Assembly (NCBI GenBank): GCA_029982615.1
Contig: JARRBK010000001.1
Span: 1 to 64,000 of the forward strand
Origin: Tepidanaerobacteraceae bacterium
GTDB taxonomy: Bacteria; Bacillota; Thermosediminibacteria; Thermosediminibacterales; Tepidanaerobacteraceae
Direction of reading: 5' to 3'
DNA length: 64,000 bases
Each line of letters opens with the position of its first letter. The stretch's first letter is position 1. A model generated the notes under the pieces. That model had not been told where the DNA came from and searched no databases. It saw only the letters and a list, made by a program, of their open reading frames with translations. The position numbers were made by a program, and so were the translations under genes. This document shows positions 42,261 through 50,898 of this stretch, piece by piece.

Positions 42261-43232
42261 TTATTTTATCACTTCTTTAATAACTCGTTCAATGTTTTTA
42301 TGGGTAATTTTTTCTATATCATCAGAGCTAAAACCTTTTTCTGCAAGCATTTTTACAAATTTGGGAATCTTGGTCGCATCTTCCAGGCCTGACGTAGATG
42401 CTGATTCGCCTGCCTGAAAGCTCTGGGTCGTGTCCTCGCTTAAAAAATCACAAAAATCAAATCCGAAACAAATGTAATCTGTACCCACCAAATCTGCAAT
42501 GTAAACCACATGCCTTAAAAGATTTTCTGCCGATGGCTCATCTTTATCAATAAAATCAGGCCATGCATTTATTCCTATAACGCCGCCCCGTTCTGCCACT
42601 GCTTTTATCTGGTCGTCTTTCAGGTTTCTGGGCACAGGACACAATTTATACACGTTGGAATGAGAGGCTATAAAGGGTTTTTCAGTGTTTTCATAAATAT
42701 CCCAGAAGGTCTTTTCATTGCTGTGGGATACATCAACAACCATGCCCAATTTCTCCATCCTCTTTAATGCCTCAATCCCTAAAGGCGTAACTCCTCTTTC
42801 TTTGTTTGGGCTCCCAGCTCCGGTGGCAAATTCGTTTTCTTCATTCCACGTCAGCATCCCATGGCGGACGCCCAACCTGTACAGCACATTTATAAAGCTC
42901 ACGTTGCCGCCCAAGCCACTCATTCCTTCCATGCCAAGCAACACTGCAATTCTTCCCGAATCCTGAATTTTTTTAATATCGTCGTATTTATACACCACAC
43001 CGGCACAGTCGTTCATTTCTTCCATTTCTTCGCAGGCAGCTCCCAGGACCTGCAGCATCCTTGAAGTGGGGTTGCCGGTATAAGGAGGGTCTACCCATAT
43101 CACCAGTATGGTGCCGTTAACCATTCCCTTTTTCAATCGCTCAAAATGGTATTTTTTGAAAACATTTTTTTCTCCTCTCAATCTTCTTATGGTCACATCA
43201 GTCAAAATATCCGAATGGGCATCAAAATTCAT
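42261..43232 (-). CDS. Membrane dipeptidase (peptidase M19)
   Basis: FDAHSDILTD, GMEGM, MVVDVSHSNEKTFWDI, IASHSNVYKLCPVPRNLKDDQIKAVAERGGVIGIN. Confidence 0.94.
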   Translation of the reverse strand: MNFDAHSDILTDVTIRRLRGEKNVFKKYHFERLKKGMVNGTILVIWVDPPYTGNPTSRMLQVLGAACEEMEEMNDCAGVVYKYDDIKKIQDSGRIAVLLGMEGMSGLGGNVSFINVLYRLGVRHGMLTWNEENEFATGAGSPNKERGVTPLGIEALKRMEKLGMVVDVSHSNEKTFWDIYENTEKPFIASHSNVYKLCPVPRNLKDDQIKAVAERGGVIGINAWPDFIDKDEPSAENLLRHVVYIADLVGTDYICFGFDFCDFLSEDTTQSFQAGESASTSGLEDATKIPKFVKMLAEKGFSSDDIEKITHKNIERVIKEVIK

Positions 43233-43478
43233 TATCAATTCCTCCCTCACCAATCTTAATTGAAAAATACGATATAAAAAATTTACCATTTATAAAAGAG
43301 ATTCTTCATAATCTTGAAAATTCCTCTTTGTTTTTATTTTATTTATTAAATATCAATCCACCATTTTGTTAAATATTCTTTCATCATATTGAAAAAATAA
43401 TTTTACAAATGCAGGAATTCCAAAATTCATGCAGAATAATATCAATATAATGAAATAAATTAATTCAGGAGGGATTTT

Positions 43479-44663
43479 ATGAGTCTCATTAAACCCGACG
43501 ATGTGTGGCTGCTTAGCGGATTCCTTGTAGGGTGGGCAGCTGTGAGCATTTACCTTGAGCAGCATTATAAATGGGCTGCAAAAATGACGGGTGCCATTAT
43601 CGCCCTTATCGGAGCATTGGTCCTGGCAAATCTCAACATTATTCCCACTGACAGCCCCATATGGGACGGGGTATGGAACTATGTGGTGCCTGTGGCGGTT
43701 CCACTCCTGCTATTCAAAGCTGATATAAGGAAAATATGGGGCATGAGCGGAAGAACTTTTTTAATCTTTAATATCAGCGCCGTTGGAACTATGATCGGAG
43801 CTGTTTTAGCTACATTGATAATCGGCAGATGGGTGCCCGAAGCGGCAAAAGTGGCCGGAATGATGACCGGAAGCTATATAGGAGGCGGAGTGAATTTCGC
43901 CGCCATGTCAGCGGCTTTTAAGGCTTCAGGCGAAGTAGTCAGCGCCACCACGGTAGCAGACAATCTTAACATGGCATTATACTTCTTCGTGCTTCTTGCC
44001 ATCCCGGGCATAACATTCTTTAAAAAAATGTACAGCCATCCATACGAGGATAAAATACAGGAAGGCAGTAGCGACCCAAATAAGACCAATGCCGCAAAAT
44101 ACTGGGGCGCAAAGGAAATATCGCTTCAAGACATTGCACTGGCCATGGGAAGCGCCGTGGTGATAGCAGCCCTATCCACAAAATTCGCTTCTTTCGTAAA
44201 GGCATCCAATGCTCCATGGATTATTCGGATGGTCTTCGGCCAGCAGTACCTGATTATTACTACACTTACCGTTGTTCTTGCTTCAATTTTCCCGAATTTC
44301 TTCTCCAATATAAAGGGAGCCGATGAACTGGGTACTTTTCTTATATATCTCTTCTTTGTAGTGATCGGAGTCCCTGCTTCCATAAGCATGATTCTGACAA
44401 AAGCTCCAATCATACTTTTATACTGCGCCATTATGGTTATCGTAAATATGATTGTGTCACTGGTAATGGGAAAAATCTTCAAGTTTAATCTGGAGGAGAT
44501 TCTCATAGCCTCAAACGCCAATATAGGCGGGCCAACAACCGCCGCAGCAATGGCTATCGCAAAAGGCTGGGATGAACTGGTGCTTCCAGCTGTCCTGGTG
44601 GGCGTGTGGGGTTATGTAATCGGAAATTATTGCGGTCTTTTTATCGGAAACCTTTTTATGTAG
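43479..44663 (+). CDS. DUF819 family integral membrane protein
   Basis: About 10 hydrophobic segments; GSYIGGGVNFAAM and NANIGGPTTAAAMAIAKGW repeats characteristic of DUF819/YjcL-like proteins. Confidence 0.85.
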   Translation: MSLIKPDDVWLLSGFLVGWAAVSIYLEQHYKWAAKMTGAIIALIGALVLANLNIIPTDSPIWDGVWNYVVPVAVPLLLFKADIRKIWGMSGRTFLIFNISAVGTMIGAVLATLIIGRWVPEAAKVAGMMTGSYIGGGVNFAAMSAAFKASGEVVSATTVADNLNMALYFFVLLAIPGITFFKKMYSHPYEDKIQEGSSDPNKTNAAKYWGAKEISLQDIALAMGSAVVIAALSTKFASFVKASNAPWIIRMVFGQQYLIITTLTVVLASIFPNFFSNIKGADELGTFLIYLFFVVIGVPASISMILTKAPIILLYCAIMVIVNMIVSLVMGKIFKFNLEEILIASNANIGGPTTAAAMAIAKGWDELVLPAVLVGVWGYVIGNYCGLFIGNLFM

Positions 44664-44787
44664 TTCAATAAGCTTTTAAATAACCAAACATTGCCCTATC
44701 GAAAGAGATAATCCTGAAGTCATCATAAATTGTTTCACATTTGTCCAAAAATAGGCAATTATTTTATCGGATTTTGTTTTCTTCAAT

Positions 44788-44817
44788 AAGTGCCGTTTTT
44801 CGGCACTTTTTGTTTTT
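44788..44817 (+). terminator. Terminator downstream of DUF819 gene
   Basis: AAGTGCCGTTTTTCGGCACTTTTTGTTTTT. Confidence 0.85.
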
Positions 44818-44856
44818 GTTGTGTGCAAGGATAAAAATTTATTTTTAAAAAAACCA

Positions 44857-44886
44857 TTGACAATTAATAATAATTATTATTATAAT
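44857..44886 (+). promoter_or_regulatory. tpx promoter with overlapping PerR/Fur-like palindrome
   Basis: TTGACA (44857) -18 nt- TATAAT (44881); perfect palindrome TAATAATAATTATTATTA at 44865-44882. Confidence 0.65.
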
Positions 44887-44934
44887 ATACATATGATTTC
44901 CAGCTAAATAAAAAATACAAGGAGGTGAGCTTCA

Positions 44935-45468
44935 ATGAATGATTTTATAGAGCGCAAGGGCGATGTGACATTTAAAGGACAACCTCTGACAGCCGCAGGG
45001 CCTGTATTGAAAGTCGGTGAAAAAGCTCCGGAATTTGCCGCCGTAAACAACGCACTGGAAGAAGAAACGCTTTCTACCACTCATGGCAAGATAAGGCTTA
45101 TTGCTTCGGTGCCTTCCCTGGATACCCCAGTTTGTGATATTGAGATTCGCAGATTCAATAAAGAAGTTACTTCTTTCAGCCGTAATGTGGAAGTTATAAC
45201 GATCAGCATGGATCTGCCCTTCGCTCAGAAAAGATGGTGTGCCGCGGCGGGCGTAGAAAGGGTAAGAACTCTTTCAGACCACCGGCAGGCCTCTTTCGGA
45301 AAAAACTGGGGGGTTCTCGTAAAGGAACTGCGGCTTCTCCAGAGAGCTGTTTTTGTGGTGGATGAAAATGATATTTTACGTTATATAGAATACGTCAGAG
45401 AAATAGGCGAAGAGCCCGATTATGCTGCAGCTTTGAATGCCGTAAAATCTTTGACCTCGGAACAGTAA
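44935..45468 (+). CDS. tpx: Thiol peroxidase (atypical 2-Cys peroxiredoxin)
   Basis: VTFKGQPLTAAGPVLKVGEKAPEF, SVPSLDTPVCDIEIRRFNKE. Confidence 0.95.
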   Translation: MNDFIERKGDVTFKGQPLTAAGPVLKVGEKAPEFAAVNNALEEETLSTTHGKIRLIASVPSLDTPVCDIEIRRFNKEVTSFSRNVEVITISMDLPFAQKRWCAAAGVERVRTLSDHRQASFGKNWGVLVKELRLLQRAVFVVDENDILRYIEYVREIGEEPDYAAALNAVKSLTSEQ

Positions 45469-45603
45469 TAAAGCATCAAAAATTAACAAAAAATATTTAC
45501 ATCCAGCAGGATTTTTAATAAAAAATATTTAATAATACTAAGTAAATTTAATTAAATTTGTAAACCCCCGGACCCATAAAAATTTAAATCGGAGGTAATT
45601 GGT

Positions 45604-46107
45604 ATGAAAACGATGACAAAAGAAAATTTAAAGAGTGCATTTGCCGGCGAAAGTCAGGCCCATATGAAATATCTCATTTTTGCAGATACAGCCGAAAAGG
45701 AGGGCAAGCCTAACATAGCAAGATTGTTTAGAGCGATAGCTTATGCGGAACAGGTCCACGCCACCAATCATTTTAAAGCCCTGCAGGAATTAAACGGCAC
45801 TCCAGACAACCTTCAGGTCGCCATCAATGGAGAGAACTTTGAAGTCGACGAGATGTACCCAGCGTATGATGCGGTCGCAAAGCTTCAGGATGAAAAAACA
45901 GCCGAAAAAAGCTTTCACTATGCCATTGAAGCTGAAAAGATCCATGCCGCACTGTATGATGAAGCAAAAAAACTGGCTCAAAATGATAATGATATAGACG
46001 GAGAAGAAATTTATGTGTGCCCTGTATGCGGTTATACCGTAAAGGGCGCTGCTCCAGACAAATGCCCGATATGCGGAGTTTTAAAGGGCAAATTCGCCAA
46101 GTTTTAA
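45604..46107 (+). CDS. Rubrerythrin
   Basis: FAGESQAHMKYLIFADTAEKEGKPNIARLFRAIAYAEQVHATNH plus C-terminal rubredoxin-like CPVCGYTVKGAAPDKCPICGVLKGKF. Confidence 0.96.
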   Translation: MKTMTKENLKSAFAGESQAHMKYLIFADTAEKEGKPNIARLFRAIAYAEQVHATNHFKALQELNGTPDNLQVAINGENFEVDEMYPAYDAVAKLQDEKTAEKSFHYAIEAEKIHAALYDEAKKLAQNDNDIDGEEIYVCPVCGYTVKGAAPDKCPICGVLKGKFAKF

Positions 46108-46265
46108 AAATTCACCGTAAAACAATTTCATCTTTTTGCAGAAAATAATCCTTAAATCGTTTGATGCTGGATGTCTGCCTGCATTTGCGCCAAAGCCTCG
46201 CATGCAGGCAGGTATCCCGCCTGCTATATAAATCAACTTATTTTGAATTTAAGGAGGGAAATGTC

Positions 46266-46589
46266 ATGCCTGATTTTGGCAACCCGTTTTCTGGGCTTGC
46301 AAAAGACCGTAAACTCACTGAACAGGAACTTATTAGAGCTATAAGGTTTATGGTTGCTGCAGAGTATGAAGCAATACAGCTATACATGCAGTTGGCTGAA
46401 TCAACAGACAATGAATTGGCAATTGAAGTTTTAAAGGATATTGCCGACGAAGAAAGGGTTCACGCAGGAGAGTTTTTAAGGCTTTTAAAAGAGCTCGCTC
46501 CAGATGAAGAAAAATTTTATGCAGAAGGTGCTAAGGAAGTGGAAGAAGAGTTTTTGAATATACATAACAACAGAGCTAAAAAAATTTAA
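46266..46589 (+). CDS. Small ferritin-like protein (encapsulated-ferritin-like cargo candidate)
   Basis: EYEAIQLYMQLAES...IADEERVHAGEFLRLLKEL di-iron-type helices; directly upstream of encapsulin remnant. Confidence 0.8.
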   Translation: MPDFGNPFSGLAKDRKLTEQELIRAIRFMVAAEYEAIQLYMQLAESTDNELAIEVLKDIADEERVHAGEFLRLLKELAPDEEKFYAEGAKEVEEEFLNIHNNRAKKI

Positions 46590-46660
46590 CCGTGGGGGAG
46601 CTAAAAAACAATAATTGAAATGCAGGTGAAAAAGGCGGCATTTACCAATACCGCCGTGTT

Positions 46661-47169
46661 ATGTCAGATTTTCTAAACAGACAGTCTTCACCTCTTTCGG
46701 ACGAACAGTGGAAAGCGTTCGAGGATGCCATTGTCTCAGTAGCTAGGGAGCAGCTGGTGGGTCGCAGGTTCATACCCATAGTGGGGCCATTGGGAGCAGT
46801 GGCGCTCGCCGAGGACAGCCTTATTTTCAACGGCAAAGCAGAAATGGGTATATCTGGATGCCATGGTGACAAGCCCAAAATTGTTTGCCGCTCTGAACAG
46901 AGTATATAAAGATACTCCGTACCTCGAGCTGGACCGAATTAAAAACCTAATGGCCGCCGGCGTTTTTCAATCCCCTGCTATATGTTCCAACAGCGCGGTC
47001 ATCGTGTCAACCGGCGCTCAGAACATCGATCTGGTAATCGCGCTGGACTTAAACCTTGGCGTTTTTAAAGACTACAAAAATGAACCATACTTTCAGGGTG
47101 ATGGAAATGGTCATGCCGAGCATTAAAAGGCCGGATGCCATTTGCACCCTCGAAATGGAAAGGTGCTAA
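46661..47169 (+). pseudogene. Decayed family 1 encapsulin shell protein gene
   Basis: Pieces in three frames: MSDFLNRQSSPLSDEQWKAFEDAIVSVAREQLVGRRFIPIVGPLGA | VALAEDSLIFNGKAEMGISG | MVTSPKLFAALNRVYKDTPYLELDRIKNLMAAGVFQSPAICSNSAVIVSTGAQNIDLVIALDL | FRVMEMVMPSIKRPDAICTLEMERC*. Confidence 0.85.
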
Positions 47170-47193
47170 AAAATAATTTAAGGGGGAAGTCTT

Positions 47194-47529
47194 ATGGCAA
47201 AATGGCAGTGTTCAGTCTGCGGATATATTCACGACGGAGATGAAGCTCCTGATAAATGCCCAAAATGCGGTGCTCCCAAAGAAAAATTCACAAAAATGGA
47301 GGAACAAGCCGCATCTTTAGTGGAGCGGGCACGCTTTTCCAATAATCTTCATATGGAACTGCTCACACTGATGGAAAAGGCAAAAGAAATATGCGACAAA
47401 GGAATCAGAGACGAGCTCGATCCCGGCTGCGTATCCGTTTTTAAGACGGCAATGGCAGCAGCTTATGAAGTGCAGCAGAAGGTGAAAGCCGAGCTTAAAA
47501 CCCATATGAGCAAGGGCAAATGGGGTTAA
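47194..47529 (+). CDS. Rubredoxin-like domain protein with C-terminal helical domain
   Basis: WQCSVCGYIHDGDEAPDKCPKCGAPKEKF. Confidence 0.85.
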   Translation: MAKWQCSVCGYIHDGDEAPDKCPKCGAPKEKFTKMEEQAASLVERARFSNNLHMELLTLMEKAKEICDKGIRDELDPGCVSVFKTAMAAAYEVQQKVKAELKTHMSKGKWG

Positions 47530-47622
47530 TGCCGGTATAGGCTTAAATTTCATGCATTTACTTCATTTATAAAAATTTAATAAACAAAATAATGACTTTA
47601 ATACGATTGCGGAGGAACGAAT

Positions 47623-47781
47623 ATGAAAAAATGGGTTTGCACCGTTTGCGGATACATCTATGATCCCGAAAAAGGCGATCCGGACAATGGAATTGCTCCA
47701 GGCACGGCTTTTGAGGACCTGCCCGATGATTGGGTTTGCCCAGAATGCGGAGTGGGTAAAGATATGTTCGAAGAAGCATGA
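47623..47781 (+). CDS. Rubredoxin
   Basis: [63 protein letters not shown]; below ORF-track cutoff. Confidence 0.97.
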   Translation: MKKWVCTVCGYIYDPEKGDPDNGIAPGTAFEDLPDDWVCPECGVGKDMFEEA

Positions 47782-47805
47782 TGATATTTTGTATTGCCAT
47801 TTTTT

Positions 47806-47835
47806 ATAAGGCCCGTGACAACGGGCCTTATTGCT
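47806..47835 (+). terminator. Terminator after rubredoxin
   Basis: AATAAGGCCCGTGACAACGGGCCTTATTGCTT. Confidence 0.7.
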
Positions 47836-47866
47836 TAAATCAAATCACTATGACAGGGGGTATTTG

Positions 47867-48496
47867 ATGACAGATAGCAAAAATCCCGTAGTTATTATAG
47901 GTAACTGTGCAGCAGCAGTATATGCCATAGAAGCTTTCCGCGAGCACAATAAAAATACGCCTATATATGGTAATAAGCAAAGAACCTTACTTGGCATATT
48001 ACCGCATGAAATTGTCTCATCTTCTTGGAGAAAATCCAACGGTGGATGAAATTTTAATCCATAAACCCGAATGGTATAAACAAAACAATGTCGAAATTCT
48101 TCTCGGAACTCAAGCGTTGTCGATAAACCCTGTCAATAATTCAATTAAGCTTGACAGCGGACAAACGTTACAATATTCGTCCCTGCTTCTCGCCATGGGA
48201 AGCCATGCTTTTGTGCCGCCTGTCAAAGGCACAGATTTGAAGGGAGTTTTTTCTATCAGAACTCTGGATGATGTAAAAAAACTTTACCTGTATTCCCATG
48301 ATAAGGAAAAAGGAGTTATCATCGGCGGCGGAGTTCTGGGACTTGAAGCCGCCTGGGTACTATATTAATAGGGGATACCAAGCCAGCCATCAAGATATCC
48401 AACGCAATCAAAAAAAGAGTAAGCATCCCTCAGGAAATAGTAAAATCGAAAGATTTCAATCTTTTTTTAGAGAACCTTGCTTAAAAAATCAATGCG
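47867..48496 (+). pseudogene. FAD/NAD-dependent oxidoreductase (rubredoxin/NADH oxidase-reductase family), frameshifted and internally deleted
   Basis: N-term PVVIIGNCAAAVYAIEAFREHNKNTPIY, shift at about 47966, then MVISKEPYLAYYRMKLSHLL...GVIIGGGVLGLEAAWVLY, then in another frame GDTKPAIKISNAIKKRVSIPQEIVKSKDFNLFLENLA*. Confidence 0.78.
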
Positions 48497-48516
48497 CTAA
48501 ATAATAATTTTACAGC

Positions 48517-48556
48517 CCGCACACCGGTAATAGTATGTACGGGCCGTAAAATTTAT
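48517..48556 (-). terminator. Terminator-like hairpin downstream of the iron-containing alcohol dehydrogenase
   Basis: Long interrupted inverted repeat ATTTTAC-GCCCG/CGGGC-GTAAAAT; approximate coordinates. Confidence 0.45.
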
Positions 48557-48607
48557 GCTGAAAAAAGCAACAGAACTGCCTGCAATCCCTGCTTTCTGTA
48601 TGGATAT

Positions 48608-49768
48608 TTACAGCGATTCTCTATATATTTTTTTTACATCTTCCAGTGTGGGCACTTTTGGGCTGACCTCCAAGTTATGGGTCATCCATTTAAAGGCATG
48701 TTCAGCCAGCTCATCAATATCTTTTTCAGTAATGCCGAAAGCTGATATGCTGCGGGGAACTCCCACGCTGTCCATTAAATCTTTAAGGGCCTCCACAGAC
48801 TTTTCGGCTGCTTCCATCAGTGTAAGCCCTCTCACGTCCACTCCCAAGACTTCAGCCACTTTTGCGAATTTCCCGGGAGCTTCAGGAATGTTGAAGCGCA
48901 TAAATGCCAGGGATACGGCCGCCAGGCTTTCTCCGTGAGGCACGTTGTAAATGCCGCTGAGCGGATGCCCCATGCCGTGGATGCCGCAAGTGCCTGAAAG
49001 ATTTATAGCAACACCTGCCAGTGTGTTTGCCCAGGCCATGCGTTCGCGATACCGGATGTCCCCGCCATGCTCACATGCTCCCCTCAGATTTTCCACCACC
49101 AATCTCATTGCTTCCAGTGCCAGCGCATCGGTAAAAGGCTGACTCCTTCTTCCAACGTAAGCCTCCATAGCGTGGAAAAATACGTCTATACCTGTGGAAG
49201 CTGTAACCTTTTTGGGAACAGTCAGCATGAGCTCCGGATCTATAATGGAAAACCTGGCGTAAGTTCTCGGAGACTTGAGGGATTTTTTAACCTTTGTGTC
49301 TGGGTTTGTAAACACAGCATAATTGTTAGCTTCGCTGCCAGTGCCAGCCGTTGTGGTAATCAGCGCAATGGGCAGCGCATCGCCCCCTGGCTTTCCGGCT
49401 ATGTAATCAGACACGGGACCTTCATTTAAAGCTGCAAAGGCTATGCCCTTAGCTGTATCCATGGCGCTGCCTCCGCCGAGGCCAATGACGAATTCTACGC
49501 TATTTTCTCGCGCAAGCTTTGCCCCTCTTTCCACAGTGGTTGTGATGGGGTTGGGTTCCACTTCATCGAAAAGTATCCAGTCTATTTGCTCCTGCTCCAG
49601 GCTTTTTGTCACAACATCCAGATAACCTGCTTTTTTTGCACTGGATTTTCCGGTAACTATAAGAGTTTTTTTCCCCAGGGACTTTGCATTGACGCCGACT
49701 TCTTTAACCTTCCCGGGCCCGAATATAAGCCGGGCGGGCATGAAAAATTCAAAGTTCAATGGTTGCAC
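48608..49768 (-). CDS. Iron-containing alcohol dehydrogenase
   Basis: LGGGSAMDTAKGIA, FHAMEAYVG, GIHGMGHPLSGIYNVPHGESLA metal-binding region. Confidence 0.94.
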   Translation of the reverse strand: MQPLNFEFFMPARLIFGPGKVKEVGVNAKSLGKKTLIVTGKSSAKKAGYLDVVTKSLEQEQIDWILFDEVEPNPITTTVERGAKLARENSVEFVIGLGGGSAMDTAKGIAFAALNEGPVSDYIAGKPGGDALPIALITTTAGTGSEANNYAVFTNPDTKVKKSLKSPRTYARFSIIDPELMLTVPKKVTASTGIDVFFHAMEAYVGRRSQPFTDALALEAMRLVVENLRGACEHGGDIRYRERMAWANTLAGVAINLSGTCGIHGMGHPLSGIYNVPHGESLAAVSLAFMRFNIPEAPGKFAKVAEVLGVDVRGLTLMEAAEKSVEALKDLMDSVGVPRSISAFGITEKDIDELAEHAFKWMTHNLEVSPKVPTLEDVKKIYRESL

Positions 49769-49850
49769 CTCCAGATCGTATTATTAAAAACCATTTTTAA
49801 ACTCCAACAATCATCCTTACTTCTCCCATATTGTAGCATTTATCTTTAAT

Positions 49851-50618
49851 TTATTCAATCCGCCACCCCATTTTCAGCGAAATACTGCGGGCGCATTCCA
49901 CTGCCTTCTGCGCAAAAAAATCGAATTTGTCAGCAGTTATAGTTACTGTTGACCCCGAAATGCTCAGCGCTCCGATAACCGTTCCGGAGTAATCAAAAAT
50001 AGGGGCTCCTATGCATCGTATTCCTTCCTCATTTTCCTCATCATCCAGCGCGTATCCGGCTTTTCTGACGTTTTCAAGGTGTTTCATAAGCTCGCCGGGG
50101 TCTGTGATGGTCTTTGCAGTGTATTTTTCCAGCCCCTCGTCGATTACTTTTTTTACAAAATCATTCGGGGAAAAAGCCAAGATAGCTTTGCCCACCGCTG
50201 AAGCGTGCATGGGAGCCTTGCGGCCTATTTGAGAATACATGCGGATGGTCCTGTTGCTATCTATTTTATCGATATAAATGGCGCTGTTGCCGTCGGGCAC
50301 TACCAGGTGAACGGTTTCATTCACCTCTGATGAAAGCTCTTTTAGAAGTTCATGAGCTTCGCGGCGAAGGTCCATTCTTTCCAGGATCGTCCCCGCCAAG
50401 TGAAGCAACTTCATGCCCAGGCGATACTTTTCGGTATAGGGATTTTGCTCCACGTATCCAAAAAACATAAGTGTGGCTAAAAGGCGGTGAACAGTGCTTT
50501 TATGGAGGGACAGGCGCCGGGAAAGTTCAGTTACGCCAAGCCCTTCCCTTTCATCTGCCAGCTGCTCCAGTATTTTTACAGCCCTTTCAATAGACTGGAC
50601 GGTGTAATCTTGCGGCAT
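49851..50618 (-). CDS. IclR-family transcriptional regulator
   Basis: LGVTELSRRLSLHKSTVHRLLATLMFFGYVEQNPYTEKYRLG; C-terminal IclR effector domain. Confidence 0.94.
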   Translation of the reverse strand: MPQDYTVQSIERAVKILEQLADEREGLGVTELSRRLSLHKSTVHRLLATLMFFGYVEQNPYTEKYRLGMKLLHLAGTILERMDLRREAHELLKELSSEVNETVHLVVPDGNSAIYIDKIDSNRTIRMYSQIGRKAPMHASAVGKAILAFSPNDFVKKVIDEGLEKYTAKTITDPGELMKHLENVRKAGYALDDEENEEGIRCIGAPIFDYSGTVIGALSISGSTVTITADKFDFFAQKAVECARSISLKMGWRIE

Positions 50619-50898
50619 GATTTCCCTCCAATGTTTTTGAAGATGTGCCGTAATAAGAAAAATGGTTTTGCTGCTTCAATATAGCAATTCGACATTTATA
50701 GTTAAAATCCTTTCCTTAATCCAAAAAAACCGTTCCCTAATCTATTATTGATTTCGGTGTAAACATTAGGCAAGCATCCCCGCCTTTGATTTTATGAAGC
50801 ACTTTAAGCCTACCACCTTTGAAGGCATTTTTCATTGAAATTGTAAGCTTCGGTACGTTATAATGTTTTTAATTTAAAAATCATGGGGAGAGGCAGCG

